Counted from the stretch's first letter, positions 16,903-25,652 are shown. The stretch is 64,000 bases of DNA from Bin103 sp002238925 (GCA_965208065.1 OZ242313.1:2294001-2358000); one strand, 5' to 3'. A program made the numbers and translations. The notes: generated by a model from the letters alone, not told the origin.

Positions 16903-17859
16903 ATGCGGGCCTATATCATCAGGCGGTTGCTGCTTGTCATCCCCACCCTGTTCATTTTGAGCATCATCGTATTTTTCTCGGTGCGCTTCATTCCCGGCGA
17001 CGTCATCGACTCCATGCTGGGGAAGACGGATTTCCTGGTTGACGTAGACCGTGAAGCGCTCGAGCGGATGCTGGGATTGGACGTGCCTGCCTACGTCCAG
17101 TATGGCCGCTGGTTGGGCGGCATCTTCCTGCACGGCAGCCTCGGTGATTCACTGGTTGGCAACCGAGCCCCGGTTGAGCAGACGATACTGTCCAGATTGC
17201 CGGTAACCATTCAGCTCGGCATCATGGCGATCGTCATCGGGCTAGTGATAGCCCTGCCAGTCGGCATCTACTCGGCGATGCGTCAGGATTCCGCCGCCGA
17301 CTACGTGGGGCGCTCCGTCGCAGTCATCGGCCTGGCCGCACCGAACTTCTGGCTGGCAATAATGGTGATGCTCTATCCGTCCATCTGGTGGAGCTGGTCG
17401 CCTCCGATGAAGTGGATTCCTGTCTCCGAAGATCCGCTGGGGAACCTCGGTATCCTCATCATTCCCAGTCTGATTCTGGGGACGGCGCTGGCGGCGGCCA
17501 CCATGCGGCTGACGCGCACGATGATGCTGGAGGTCCTGAGGCAGGACTATATCCGGACCGCTTGGTCGAAGGGTCTGAAGGAGCGGGTGGTCGTGGTGCG
17601 CCACGCCATCAAGAACGCGCTCATCCCGATCGTGACCCTGGTGGGCCTGCAGTTGCCCATCCTGGTAGGCGGTTCGGTCATCATGGAGAACATCTTCAAC
17701 CTGCCGGGGCTCGGACGTCTCATGCTGGATGCCCTCACGGACCGGGACTACCCGCTGATCTCCGGAGTCAACTTGGTGTTCGGCACGGCGGTGGTCGGGA
17801 TCAATCTCATGATCGATCTGGTCTATGGCTACCTGGATCCGCAGGTCCGTTATCAATAG
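16903..17859 (+). CDS. dppB: ABC transporter permease, DppB type
   Basis: The 318-residue membrane protein starts MRAYIIRRLLLVIPTLFIL and carries the DppB-like region GDSLVGNRAPVEQTILSRLPVTIQLG and the EAA loop LRQDYIRTAWSKGL... followed by RHAIKNALIPIVTLVGLQ. The ATG at 16903 is chosen by comparison with its two paralogues; the frame continues upstream through the hairpin without similarity. Forms the membrane channel with the DppC subunit encoded next. The stop lies inside a 9-bp tandem repeat. Confidence 0.93.
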   Translation: MRAYIIRRLLLVIPTLFILSIIVFFSVRFIPGDVIDSMLGKTDFLVDVDREALERMLGLDVPAYVQYGRWLGGIFLHGSLGDSLVGNRAPVEQTILSRLPVTIQLGIMAIVIGLVIALPVGIYSAMRQDSAADYVGRSVAVIGLAAPNFWLAIMVMLYPSIWWSWSPPMKWIPVSEDPLGNLGILIIPSLILGTALAAATMRLTRTMMLEVLRQDYIRTAWSKGLKERVVVVRHAIKNALIPIVTLVGLQLPILVGGSVIMENIFNLPGLGRLMLDALTDRDYPLISGVNLVFGTAVVGINLMIDLVYGYLDPQVRYQ

Positions 17860-17882
17860 GGAACATAGGGAACATAGGGAAC
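17856..17882 (+). repeat. Three perfect copies of a 9-bp repeat ending at the dppC start
   Basis: ATAGGGAAC is repeated three times in direct succession and abuts the ATG of the next gene at 17883. The first copy contains the TAG stop of dppB; each copy carries AGGGA, a Shine-Dalgarno-like core. Copy number therefore sets the spacing between the genes and the number of possible ribosome sites. The paralogous operons lack it. Confidence 0.9.
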
Positions 17883-18752
17883 ATGGTCTCTTTCTTGGTC
17901 AGGATGTGGCGGGAAAAGTCACTCGGCACTGTCAGCGGCATCATCATCCTGCTAGTGATCCTGGTGGCAATCTTTGCCGATGTCCTGGCGCCGTATGAGT
18001 ACATCGAAATTCACCTGGCGGACAGGCTGAGCGGCTCATCGGCCGCGTATCCGCTCGGTACCGACCACTTGGGGCGAGACCTTTTCAGCCGTGTCATCTA
18101 CGGCGCGCGGCTGTCGTTGATCGTCGGTCTGGCGGCGACCGCGCTGAACGTCGTGGTCGCGGTTGTGATCGGCGGCACGTCAGGTTTCTTTGGCGGTAAG
18201 TTGGACTTGGTCGTGCAGAGATTTGTCGATGCCTGGATGGCTATCCCGGGACTGCTGCTGCTGTTGACGATCATGTCCATCGTCGGGCGCGGTCTGCTCC
18301 AGCTGATACTGGTCCTGGGGATATCGGGAGGCATCGGCGGCTCGAGGCTGGTCAGAAGTGCCGTGATCGACATCAAGGAGAATGCGTACTTCCAAGCGGC
18401 GGAGGTGATCGGCGCCTCGAAGTGGCGCACATTCATCGGCCATGTCCTGCCCAACATCATGCCGGTCGTCATCATCGTGTTCAGCATCAACGTCGGTGGG
18501 GTGATCATCAGTGAGGCTTCCCTGAGCTTTCTCGGCTTCGGTCTGCCGGTCGGCGTGCCGAGCTGGGGTGCCATGCTCAGCCGCGAAGGACGCGAGTACA
18601 TGCAACAGGCGCCATGGCTGGCGCTGTGGCCGGGCTTGTGCCTGACCATCGTGGTCTACAGCCTGAACATGTTCGGCGATGCGGTGCGCGACTTGCTCGA
18701 CCCGCGGCTGCGAGGCGGTGGCAACCGCCTCGGTACCGGACTGAACGCCTAA
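17883..18752 (+). CDS. dppC: ABC transporter permease, DppC type
   Basis: The 289-residue protein has the DppC N-terminal helix (LGTVSGIIILLVILVAIFADV), PLGTDHLGRDLFSRVIYGARLSL, and the EAA loop AAEVIGASKWRTFIGHVLPN, ending FGDAVRDLLDPRLRGG. The open frame begins far upstream out of phase with dppB, but ATG 17883 after the 9-bp repeats fits the paralogues. No ATPase gene follows; instead a Uma2 fragment begins about 10 nt after the stop. Confidence 0.93.
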   Translation: MVSFLVRMWREKSLGTVSGIIILLVILVAIFADVLAPYEYIEIHLADRLSGSSAAYPLGTDHLGRDLFSRVIYGARLSLIVGLAATALNVVVAVVIGGTSGFFGGKLDLVVQRFVDAWMAIPGLLLLLTIMSIVGRGLLQLILVLGISGGIGGSRLVRSAVIDIKENAYFQAAEVIGASKWRTFIGHVLPNIMPVVIIVFSINVGGVIISEASLSFLGFGLPVGVPSWGAMLSREGREYMQQAPWLALWPGLCLTIVVYSLNMFGDAVRDLLDPRLRGGGNRLGTGLNA

Positions 18753-18761
18753 ACTGAACTG

Positions 18762-18805
18762 CAGCGTCAGCAGGTCCATCAAGCCGTAACACTCGATCGG
18801 CGTCC
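18762..18805 (-). pseudogene. Short Uma2 gene fragment
   Basis: About 40 nt, including GCAGGTCCATC, match the minus-strand Uma2 gene around 12920-12965 (the GSMDLLLRD region) with several changes and one indel. It directly follows the dppC stop. Too short to be functional; it marks a recombination border. Confidence 0.55.
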
Positions 18806-18826
18806 GTCCGCCATGGGTGCAACGGC

Positions 18827-19240
18827 TCAGAGTTGCTCCTCAATCCACTTGCCATCGTGCGCAGGGTTGTAGATGAGACCGCGCTGCATGTCCACGGCCA
18901 AGTCCAGTAACTCCATGACCATATGGCCGACCAGCACCGGCGCGCCGTCGGGGAGGTTGGTGACCTCAAGCGTGCCGGACCGCCCCAGGACGGTAAGTCT
19001 GACCTCCGAATAGATGCTCCGCTCCACGGTGCCGTTGGCGGTCAAGGAACGCGTCGTGCCGACCGGCGTGAGCCCCAACTGGGAGATCAGGTGTTGAGGC
19101 AACGAGAGCCGGGTGGCACCGGTGTCGACCAACGCATCGCGCACTACCAGCCGCCGCACTCTCCCGCGCTCGATGATGCCGATCTCAGCCCGGATTTCAT
19201 CAGCGCGATTGACTAACGTGATTTTCGTCGTATGGCGCAC
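18827..19240 (-). CDS. Retropepsin-like (clan AA) aspartic protease
   Basis: The 137-residue protein carries ALVDTGATRLSLPQHLISQLGL near residue 37, the DTGA active-site loop of single-domain aspartic proteases followed by the flap region, then VLVGHMVMELLDLAVDM near 105, the second conserved psi-loop (ilG...l...D). Such proteins act as homodimers. The GTG start at 19240 is the best-placed codon ahead of the family region; the frame extends upstream over permease debris. No partner gene is evident, and similar small genes often accompany toxin-antitoxin and Uma2 islands. Confidence 0.7.
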   Translation of the reverse strand: MRHTTKITLVNRADEIRAEIGIIERGRVRRLVVRDALVDTGATRLSLPQHLISQLGLTPVGTTRSLTANGTVERSIYSEVRLTVLGRSGTLEVTNLPDGAPVLVGHMVMELLDLAVDMQRGLIYNPAHDGKWIEEQL

Positions 19241-19426
19241 GAGGCCGCCGGGAACGTACCATCTCGGCCAGCGGGAAGGCAACCGAGGCCGCTCCGGCGC
19301 TTCAGCGAAGCCTCGCCGCGCGTTGGTCAACTCCCCGAAATCGAATCGGGTGACAGCCACCGGCGCATCGACGGTGGTCGTCAAGCTGGCGGAGCCGGAC
19401 CTCTTTATGGTGGGCACGCCAACGCC

Positions 19427-19636
19427 CCGCTCCGCAACCTTGGCCACATGCTCATTCCCAGTCTCATGTTGGGCACCTACCGTTCGGCCATGTTCGGCGA
19501 CGCGGTGCGCGACCTGCTCGACCCACGGCTGCGCGGCAGCGGCTCCGGCGCCGCCGGCCTCGGCACCGGCGGCATGAGCGCCCGCGCCATCGAAGGCGCC
19601 CGCCGCGCCCGGCAAAAGGCCGCCCGCTCCGGCTGA
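19427..19636 (+). pseudogene. Fused dppB/dppC remnant
   Basis: The frame reads PLRNLGHMLIPSLMLGTYRSA, matching the mid-region of the DppB paralogues, and then switches directly to MFGDAVRDLLDPRLRGSG, the C-terminus of DppC. More than 700 nt of intervening permease sequence is missing, so this is a deletion scar of a fourth transporter operon. The tail after the DppC end (MSARAIEGARRARQKAARSG) resembles an extension not seen in the intact copies. Confidence 0.75.
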
Positions 19637-19695
19637 CCCGGCCCGGCGGCCATGCCGGCCAGTGACCGGTACGGCAGGTGGGTCAACCGACCGGC

Positions 19696-19956
19696 TCACC
19701 GGCGGTCATACGCCGACCGGCGATAGGCAACACGCACAACCAGCACGATCAGTGCCGTGTGCTGCACCTCGTATACCACGCGGTATTGTCCCACACGCAG
19801 GCGCCGCAGACCGCGGAGGTCGCCCTTCAGGACACTTCCTCGCAACGGGTTCTCGCGCAGGCCGTCGACGGCTTGAATGATTCGCCGACGCTCGGGCTTT
19901 GGCACATGGCGCAACTCCCTCGCGGCTTTGCGCCTAATCCGAATCGAGTAGCTCAC
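19696..19956 (-). CDS. RelE/ParE-superfamily toxin
   Basis: The 86-residue protein begins MSYSIRIRRKAARELRHVPK and contains LRGLRRLRVGQYRVVYEV, the central RelE strands with basic residues used in ribosome-dependent mRNA cleavage, ending VLVVRVAYRRSAYDR. The pattern 'a.k.l.klpk..r.ri...i..l...P' of RelE is clear. It overlaps its antitoxin by 23 nt. Confidence 0.88.
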   Translation of the reverse strand: MSYSIRIRRKAARELRHVPKPERRRIIQAVDGLRENPLRGSVLKGDLRGLRRLRVGQYRVVYEVQHTALIVLVVRVAYRRSAYDRR

Positions 19957-20155
19957 GCTTGACCTGATCCCAGTCCAGTTCCTCGTCAGTCGGATCCTGC
20001 AATCTCGTCAGAGCAACGTTGAGATCGTCGAAATCCTCCAGATAGCGCTCCACGGCCTGGCGGACGACTTCGGCACGACTTCGGTTCAGGATGCGCGCTG
20101 CCGAGTCGAGCGCTTCGACGATGGGGTCGGGCATTCGAGCAGTTATCTGGGCCAT
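19934..20155 (-). CDS. RHH antitoxin paired with RelE-type toxin
   Basis: The 73-residue protein reads MAQITARMPDPIVEALDSAARILNRSRAEVVRQAVERYLEDF at the N-terminus in segments, a ribbon-helix-helix with the RSRAEVVRQAV turn, and an acidic tail (DPTDEELDWDQVKRELLDSD) that should neutralise the toxin. An AGGAGGA-type ribosome site lies upstream on the minus strand. A dyad at 20189-20205 is a candidate operator. Confidence 0.78.
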   Translation of the reverse strand: MAQITARMPDPIVEALDSAARILNRSRAEVVRQAVERYLEDFDDLNVALTRLQDPTDEELDWDQVKRELLDSD

Positions 20156-20188
20156 GCAGATTCCTCCAGGTAGTCGTTGGGATTAGAG

Positions 20189-20205
20189 TAATGTCGATGA
20201 CATTA
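20189..20205. promoter_or_regulatory. Candidate TA operator: TAATGTC-GAT-GACATTA
   Basis: A perfect 7-bp inverted repeat with a 3-nt centre lies 34 nt upstream of the antitoxin start, in an AT-rich island of an otherwise GC-rich region. This is the size and place expected for an RHH antitoxin binding site. The remainder of 20156-20454 holds no gene I can support. Confidence 0.5.
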
Positions 20206-20454
20206 TCGTCCCCCGGCACCGGCCGTCAATCATGACGCCGCACGTCACGGCAATCCCCTGGTTCGCCCTGTGAGGCCATGACGCGGCGTCGGTCGCGGCT
20301 GATGGCCCCGGGCCAAGCACGCGACGATCGCTACCGGCGTCCCTTCGCCTGGTCCGAAAAAACCGGCCGGCGGGCGATGCTTGGTATCGGGTTTCATGTC
20401 ACGGAGTGACCGTACAGCCTCATGGGTGACGCTTGTCCGGCTACGCGGACGAGG

Positions 20455-20744
20455 TCAGCCGCGCTGGTCGCGCAATCGCCGGAGCGCGGCGAGAAAATCC
20501 GCCTCATCCGTGCAGCCAAGCGCCGCCGTCAGCAGCGCCTCCTCGGACGCCGCGGCGACTCGTTCAGCGCCACATGAATCTCTTCGGCCTGCCAGCCGGG
20601 AAACGCCCGGCTCTCGGCCAACCCGGAACCTGTCATGCTCCAGCAGGTGAATCGTCAGCCCCGAGCGGCGCCGGTGCGGCCGGCTCGGCGAAGGCGCGTC
20701 CGGCACCTCCACCCTCACCTCCGGGAATCCCCACGATTCGTACA
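20455..20744 (-). pseudogene. Uma2 C-terminal fragment
   Basis: The minus-strand frame reads ELYESWGFPEVRVEVPDAPSPSRPHRRRSGLTIHLLEHDRFRV in part, closely matching the Uma2 protein encoded at 12205-13215, followed by a version of its C-terminal domain with a deletion. It lacks the N-terminal half. At about 20744 similarity stops within GTACAG and a dppC fragment on the opposite strand begins, a clear recombination joint. Confidence 0.75.
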
Positions 20745-21238
20745 GCTCGCGCGTGGTCAGAGGCGCGGTGGTGGCCACCAAGGGGAACGACTATTTCCTG
20801 GCCGCCCGGGCGGTGCGCGCGCCGACCCGACAGGTCCTGGTGCGCCACGTCCTGCCCAATATCGTGGCGCCGCTGATCATCGTCTTCAGCATCAACGTCG
20901 GCGGTGTCATCCTGGCTGAGGCGTCTCTGAATTTCCTCGGCTTCGGGTTGCCCATCAAGGTGCCGAGCTGGGGCGGCATGCTGAGCCGGGAAGGGCGGCG
21001 GTTCATGGCGCAGGCGCCGTGGCAGGCGCTGTGGCCCGGGCTGTGCCTGACGATCGTGGTGTACAGTTTCAACATGTTGGGCGATGCCATGCGCGACCTG
21101 CTCGATCCGCGGCTGCGCGGCGGGGGGCGTCTGGCTGCCGGCGGCGCCACGTCGGGAGCCAATTGCGCTGTTCGTAATTGCCATGGAGGCAATGAGATAG
21201 GAGTTGGGCGAATTTTCTTTACCCCACGACCGAGGTGA
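20745..21238 (+). pseudogene. dppC: dppC 3' fragment
   Basis: The frame reads RVVRGAVVATKGNDYFLAARAV, then VLVRHVLPNIVAPLIIVFSINVGGVILAEASLNFLGFGLP and ends near MRDLLDPRLRGGG, matching the last 120 residues of the three DppC paralogues; the N-terminal 160 residues are absent. An open frame runs on to 21238 through unrelated sequence. With the fused remnant at 19427 it shows that at least one further transporter operon once stood here. Confidence 0.82.
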
Positions 21239-21301
21239 TTTCGCTGTCCGAAAGTACAATGCAGGCGATGAGATGGCACGGGAGGGGATTTATTACCCCA
21301 C
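21166..21301 (+). repeat. Imperfect direct repeat of about 61 bp
   Basis: 21166-21227 and 21241-21301 align from GCGCTGTTCG/TCGCTGTCCG to a shared ACCCCAC end, with GAGGCAATGAGAT versus CAGGCGATGAGAT in the middle. The two copies have diverged. The pair lies between the permease debris and a transposase gene; function unknown. Confidence 0.6.
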
Positions 21302-21382
21302 AAGCTGCGCGAGCGCCGCAGCATGCAGCGCGCCGCTGGAAACGCCCCGATGATACATCGTAAATATTTATCTACAAAATAA

Positions 21383-21445
21383 TTGACGGCTCTCCTGTAA
21401 CTCGCCACAATGGCCAGTGAACACCAATTCACAACAGGAGAACCG
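21383..21445 (+). promoter_or_regulatory. Transposase promoter and ribosome-site-masking fold-back
   Basis: TTGACG (21383) and CACAAT (21406) with a 17-nt spacer form a likely promoter. CTCCTGT (21392-21398), lying between the two boxes, is complementary to ACAGGAG (21434-21440), which is the ribosome-binding site of the GTG-started transposase; pairing extends to 11 bp with one mismatch. Transcripts from this promoter would start after the first arm and stay translatable, while read-through RNA from outside would contain both arms and fold. Confidence 0.5.
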
Positions 21446-21447
21446 CC

Positions 21448-22779
21448 GTGGCCACTATATCAGAACCTTTCCTGTTCCGTTGGGACTGCCTCGACCAGCT
21501 CGGTGATCTCGAGCGTCTGAAGCTGGTGCTCGACGTCCTCCCCGACGAATCGTTGATGCAACTGCTGGAAACCGGGCGCGGGCGCGGGCGCAACGATTAC
21601 CCGGTGCGCCCGATGTGGAACTCGCTGATCGCCGGCTTCGTGTTCCAACATCCCAGCATCGCCGCCCTGCGGCGCGAGTTGCTGCGCAACGGACAGTTGC
21701 GAGACCTGTGCGGGTTCGACCCGTTCGCGGGCGCGGCGGCGGTGCCCAGCGAATTCGCCTACACCCGCTTTCAGCACCAAGTGCGCAAGCAGCAAGGGCA
21801 GGTCGATGAGATGTTCCACCGCGCCCTCGACGAACTCCGGATCGAGCTACCGGATCTGGGCCTGGTACAGGCGCTGGACGGCAAGGAGTTGCACTCCCTG
21901 GCCAAGGGCGAGAGCAGCTATCCGCTGCCCAAGGATAAGGGAAAGCAAGACACCGACGGGCGCCGCGACCGGGATGCCGACTGGGGCGTCAAGGGCTCGG
22001 GCAAGAAGAAACACTACTGGTTCGGCTACCTGTTGCACCTGGTGGTGGACGCCACCTACGAATTGCCGCTGGCGTTCGAGGTCACCAAGGCGTCGACCGG
22101 TGAGCAGCCGCAGGCGCAGCGGCTGCTTGATCAGATGCACGAGCGTCATCCCGAACTGCTGGAACGGTGCGGTCGCATGAGCGCCGACAAGGGCTACGAC
22201 GACCACAAGCTGATCAACCGGCTGTGGCAACAACATCAGATCAAGCCGATCATCGACGTGCGCAATTGCTGGCAGGACGGGGAGCACGAAGAAGACGGCG
22301 TGGTCACCAAGCTGGTGAGCGGCCAGGACAACGTGATCTATACCTTCGACGGCCAAGTCTCCTGCGTGTGCCCGCAGACCGGCACCGAACACCGCATGGC
22401 GTACGGCGGCTTCGAGCGCGATCGCGAGACGCTCAAGTACCGCTGTCCGGCGCGCTACTCGGGGATCACCTGCGCGGGAATGGATCAGTGTCCGGTGAGC
22501 GACGCGGTGCGCATCCCGCTGGGCGAGGATCGGCGCGTGTTCACGCCGGTGGCGCGTTCCAGCTACCGGTGGCAGGACTACTACGACGAGCGCGGTGCGG
22601 TGGAGCGGGTCAACAGCCGGTTGGCGGGCGGGTTCGGATTCGAGCGTCCGGGCATCCGCGGGCTGGCGAAGATGCACCTGCGCGTCACCATGGCGATGAC
22701 GATCATGCTGGCGATGGCTCTGGGGCGCATCCGGGCTGGCCAACCTGAGCACCTGCGGAGTCTGGTCAGACCCGCCTGA
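21448..22779 (+). CDS. DDE transposase (DUF772 N-terminus, IS1182/IS4-like)
   Basis: The 443-residue protein has the DUF772 N-terminal domain (NSLIAGFVFQHPSIAALRREL near 59), a first catalytic Asp in QALDGKELHSL, a second in SADKGYDDHKLINRL and a Glu in the YDERGAVERVNSRL motif of the Y-R-E signature. It is full length. GTG 21448 follows an ACAGGAG site. I could not define terminal inverted repeats confidently. A 150-bp remnant of a close relative lies at 37656-37804. Confidence 0.9.
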   Translation: MATISEPFLFRWDCLDQLGDLERLKLVLDVLPDESLMQLLETGRGRGRNDYPVRPMWNSLIAGFVFQHPSIAALRRELLRNGQLRDLCGFDPFAGAAAVPSEFAYTRFQHQVRKQQGQVDEMFHRALDELRIELPDLGLVQALDGKELHSLAKGESSYPLPKDKGKQDTDGRRDRDADWGVKGSGKKKHYWFGYLLHLVVDATYELPLAFEVTKASTGEQPQAQRLLDQMHERHPELLERCGRMSADKGYDDHKLINRLWQQHQIKPIIDVRNCWQDGEHEEDGVVTKLVSGQDNVIYTFDGQVSCVCPQTGTEHRMAYGGFERDRETLKYRCPARYSGITCAGMDQCPVSDAVRIPLGEDRRVFTPVARSSYRWQDYYDERGAVERVNSRLAGGFGFERPGIRGLAKMHLRVTMAMTIMLAMALGRIRAGQPEHLRSLVRPA

Positions 22780-23135
22780 CCGGCGACACTCGCCGGTCAC
22801 CAGAGAAAACTCACATCCCGCCGACCGCAAGCCGGCACCGGTCCGCCCTGAGCGGTCCGTGCACACCACTGGTGAGCCTGATTTTGCCTCGGCGAGAGTC
22901 CCGGACCACCGATTCTGACCGCGTCCGGCGCATGGAAACCGCCAGCGCGGCCGCCTACGGCCCGTCCGCATCGCCGCCAGCGCCGATCATTCGTCCAACC
23001 GCGCTGAAAACCCTACAGCGCAATTGCCTCGTCGGTCTGAAAGATGGACGGCGACGCCGATTCCGGATACCGTAGAAGGCGGGTAGCCTGTAGCAGCCCG
23101 TCTCCCACAGGCAGTTGCGGGGTGGCATGGCAGAT
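22780..23135. other. Gene-free stretch downstream of transposase
   Basis: No supported gene. ACCGGCGACACTCGCCGGT at about 22790 is a short hairpin right after the transposase stop and could end its transcript. The right end of the insertion sequence probably lies in this interval but is not recognisable without a second intact copy. Confidence 0.35.
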
Positions 23136-23540
23136 CTACCGTGCGTAGCTGGACCGCAGCTTGACGCCCCACCTGTGGTGTTCCCGGGTGAGGACGTAGA
23201 GGGAATCGTGGACCGCAATGACCGATCCATCTTCCCGATGCCTGGTGAATTGCGTGTCGACGTGGATCTTGTCATCGGAGCAGTGCACGATCTCACGCCG
23301 GGTCCAGACGCTGTGATTCCACCCGATTTCGCCCAGGTTCGCCCGCACGCGTTCCATGTACGCGCCGTCCATGTCCGCGCTTTCCCATACGTGCATCCTG
23401 CCGGACGCAAGACGATAGTGCGGGTATTGCATGGTGGCCTTCCAGGCTTCCAGGTCGAGCGCGTTGAACGCGGCCATCCATGCGTCGAGCACGGGGATGG
23501 CGCGTTCCTCGGCCAATCGGATCTCTTCTTTCGACGGCAT
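23136..23540 (-). CDS. NTF2/SnoaL-like domain protein
   Basis: The 134-residue protein begins with helices (RLAEERAIPVLDAWMAAFNALDLEAWKATM) then YPHYRLASGRMHVWE and alternating strands ending VLTREHHRWGVKLRSSY, the layout of the NTF2-like cone fold. Members range from ketosteroid-isomerase-like enzymes to binding domains; no catalytic residues can be assigned. It stands alone, divergent from the transporter operon that starts at 23773. Confidence 0.6.
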   Translation of the reverse strand: MPSKEEIRLAEERAIPVLDAWMAAFNALDLEAWKATMQYPHYRLASGRMHVWESADMDGAYMERVRANLGEIGWNHSVWTRREIVHCSDDKIHVDTQFTRHREDGSVIAVHDSLYVLTREHHRWGVKLRSSYAR

Positions 23541-23772
23541 GCCGCATCATAGGCGACGGCGTAGGAGACGGACAACGTTCAACGCGACCCATCGACCGAT
23601 CGACGAATTTGACGGCCCAGTCGAGGCGTGCAACCATGGCCATTGCTGGGAGGTGCGGATGTAGTTGATGCTAGGTGCCCTCTCTTCTCGCCGGTAACCG
23701 TCGTTGACGACGGACTTCGAGAGCGGAGGAGGGGAGCAGTCGTTGCGTGCTCTCGAAGAAGGAGAGATCTCC

Positions 23773-25620
23773 ATGAGAATCGCGACCTACAGAACGTGCT
23801 TGGCGGTGCTGGCCGGTCTCATTCTTGCCGCGACCGGCCTCTGGGCCGCCGGCGAAGAAGAGCAGCCGGCAGCCGCCGCTGACAAGCGGTACGTGACCGA
23901 CCCGGTCACCGGCAAGGTGTTCACCGCGCCAGAGTATGGCGGAACACTCATCTATGTATTCAAAAGCACTGTTGAGCCTCGCGACCCCTGGTTTGGCAGT
24001 GGAGCGGGGCAAGTCATGAGCGGCGTGCTAGAGAAACTCGGCACGGTGGACTGGGCCATAGACAGGGACGCGTATCATTTTGTCGGCGGTTATGCCCCCC
24101 CTCTGTTCGCCCTTACCGGGGCCCTGGCGGCGAGCTGGGAACAGCCCGACGCCACCACCTTTATCTTCCACATCCGCCAGGGCGTTCACTGGCATGACAA
24201 GCCGCCTATGAACGGGCGGGAGCTCACTGCCGGAGATGTCGAGTTCAACTTTCACCGCATGTTGGGAAACAAGTTGACCGGGACCCGGTTCAGCGAAGCC
24301 GAACCTTCCCCGGCAGCAGGCCCCCTCGGAACTCTGCCCTGGGAATCGGTAACGGCCACCGACGATTGGACGGTTGTTATGAAGCTGCAGAAGCCAAGAC
24401 TCCGTGCAGAGCAGCACATGTTGGACCAGCGTTACATCTTCATACAGCCCCCCGAGGTAATCGAGCAATACGGGGACATGCAGGATTGGAGGAATGTCGT
24501 CGGCACCGGGCCCTTCATGATGACGGACTTCGTCCCGGACAGCTCCCTCACCTACACCAAGCATCCCAACTACTGGGGCTTCGACGAGAAGTACCCGGAG
24601 AACCGCTTACCCTATGTCGACGATCTAAAGGCCCTGTATATGAGCGAGCCGGCGACCATCATGGCGGCACTGCGCTCGGGTCAGGCCGATTACGCAGGTT
24701 GGCAGGGCAACTCCCAAATAGCCTCCATAGACCAGGCAGAGAGCCTCATGCGGACCAACCCAGAGCTCGTGGTGATCCAGTTTGCACAGCGGACGAATCA
24801 TGCGACCAAGCTCAACACGGCCAAGCCACCCTTTGACGACATCCGGGTGCGACGGGCGATGCAGATGGCACTGGACCTCGAGACCATCAACGCTACCTAC
24901 TTCAAGGGATTTGCGGATACGACACCTATGGGGCTGGTGAACAACAGTTTCTGCGCCACCGGGTATTGCGTCGCGTTCGAAGACTGGCCCGAAGAGATCA
25001 AGCAATACTACCGGTATGACCTGGACGGGGCCAATAAGCTGCTCGATGAGGCCGGGCTTCCCCGTGGCGCCGACGGCACCAGATTCGAGACCACCTACCT
25101 GTTCATCGAGGGTGGCGATGTGAGCTGGCCAGAATTATTGGGCGGATACTGGGGGGCCGTCGGCATCAAGCTCAATATTCAGCCGATTCCCATCGGTGAA
25201 ATAATCCCTCGATTAACAGCGGCACGCCCCGTTCGCGCTGCCGGGGGTATTGGTGACTGGGACATGTGGGTCGGTTCTACAGGCGCCAAAGGTGAGCCGT
25301 GGTCTCAGATGTCCATGTCTTACGGCGGTTCTACTGGGTGGCACCAGATACCACAGCACGACGCGCAATATGACGCCCTGTATGAGGAAATGGTAGCCGC
25401 TACCACCGTAGAGCAGCAGACCAGGCCGATTAGAGAGATGGACATGCGCCACCTGGAGCAGCACTGGATGATCTGGGGGCCCACGGCCCCAGATTTTGCC
25501 GTGCACCAGCCGTGGGTGATGGGTTATGGCGGCGAAGGCGGCTTCGGATCACAACAGTACTTGAATGTATGGGCCCGTCTCTGGGTCGACAGTCAGCTCA
25601 AGGCAGCACACGGTCGATAG
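23773..25620 (+). CDS. ABC transporter substrate-binding protein, family 5 (second paralogue)
   Basis: The 615-residue protein has a signal peptide (LAVLAGLILAATGLWAAGEEE) with no lipobox, then EYGGTLIYVF, HIRQGVHWHDKPPMNGREL, NVVGTGPFMMTD and DIRVRRAMQMALDLETIN. These align closely with the binding proteins at 15005 and 47463. ATG 23773 is chosen because AAGGAGAG precedes it and it opens the signal peptide. The divergent middle and C-terminal regions suggest a different ligand from its paralogues. Confidence 0.93.
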   Translation: MRIATYRTCLAVLAGLILAATGLWAAGEEEQPAAAADKRYVTDPVTGKVFTAPEYGGTLIYVFKSTVEPRDPWFGSGAGQVMSGVLEKLGTVDWAIDRDAYHFVGGYAPPLFALTGALAASWEQPDATTFIFHIRQGVHWHDKPPMNGRELTAGDVEFNFHRMLGNKLTGTRFSEAEPSPAAGPLGTLPWESVTATDDWTVVMKLQKPRLRAEQHMLDQRYIFIQPPEVIEQYGDMQDWRNVVGTGPFMMTDFVPDSSLTYTKHPNYWGFDEKYPENRLPYVDDLKALYMSEPATIMAALRSGQADYAGWQGNSQIASIDQAESLMRTNPELVVIQFAQRTNHATKLNTAKPPFDDIRVRRAMQMALDLETINATYFKGFADTTPMGLVNNSFCATGYCVAFEDWPEEIKQYYRYDLDGANKLLDEAGLPRGADGTRFETTYLFIEGGDVSWPELLGGYWGAVGIKLNIQPIPIGEIIPRLTAARPVRAAGGIGDWDMWVGSTGAKGEPWSQMSMSYGGSTGWHQIPQHDAQYDALYEEMVAATTVEQQTRPIREMDMRHLEQHWMIWGPTAPDFAVHQPWVMGYGGEGGFGSQQYLNVWARLWVDSQLKAAHGR

Positions 25621-25652
25621 GGTTTTCGCCGCATCCGGCGACCTCAGGAAGA

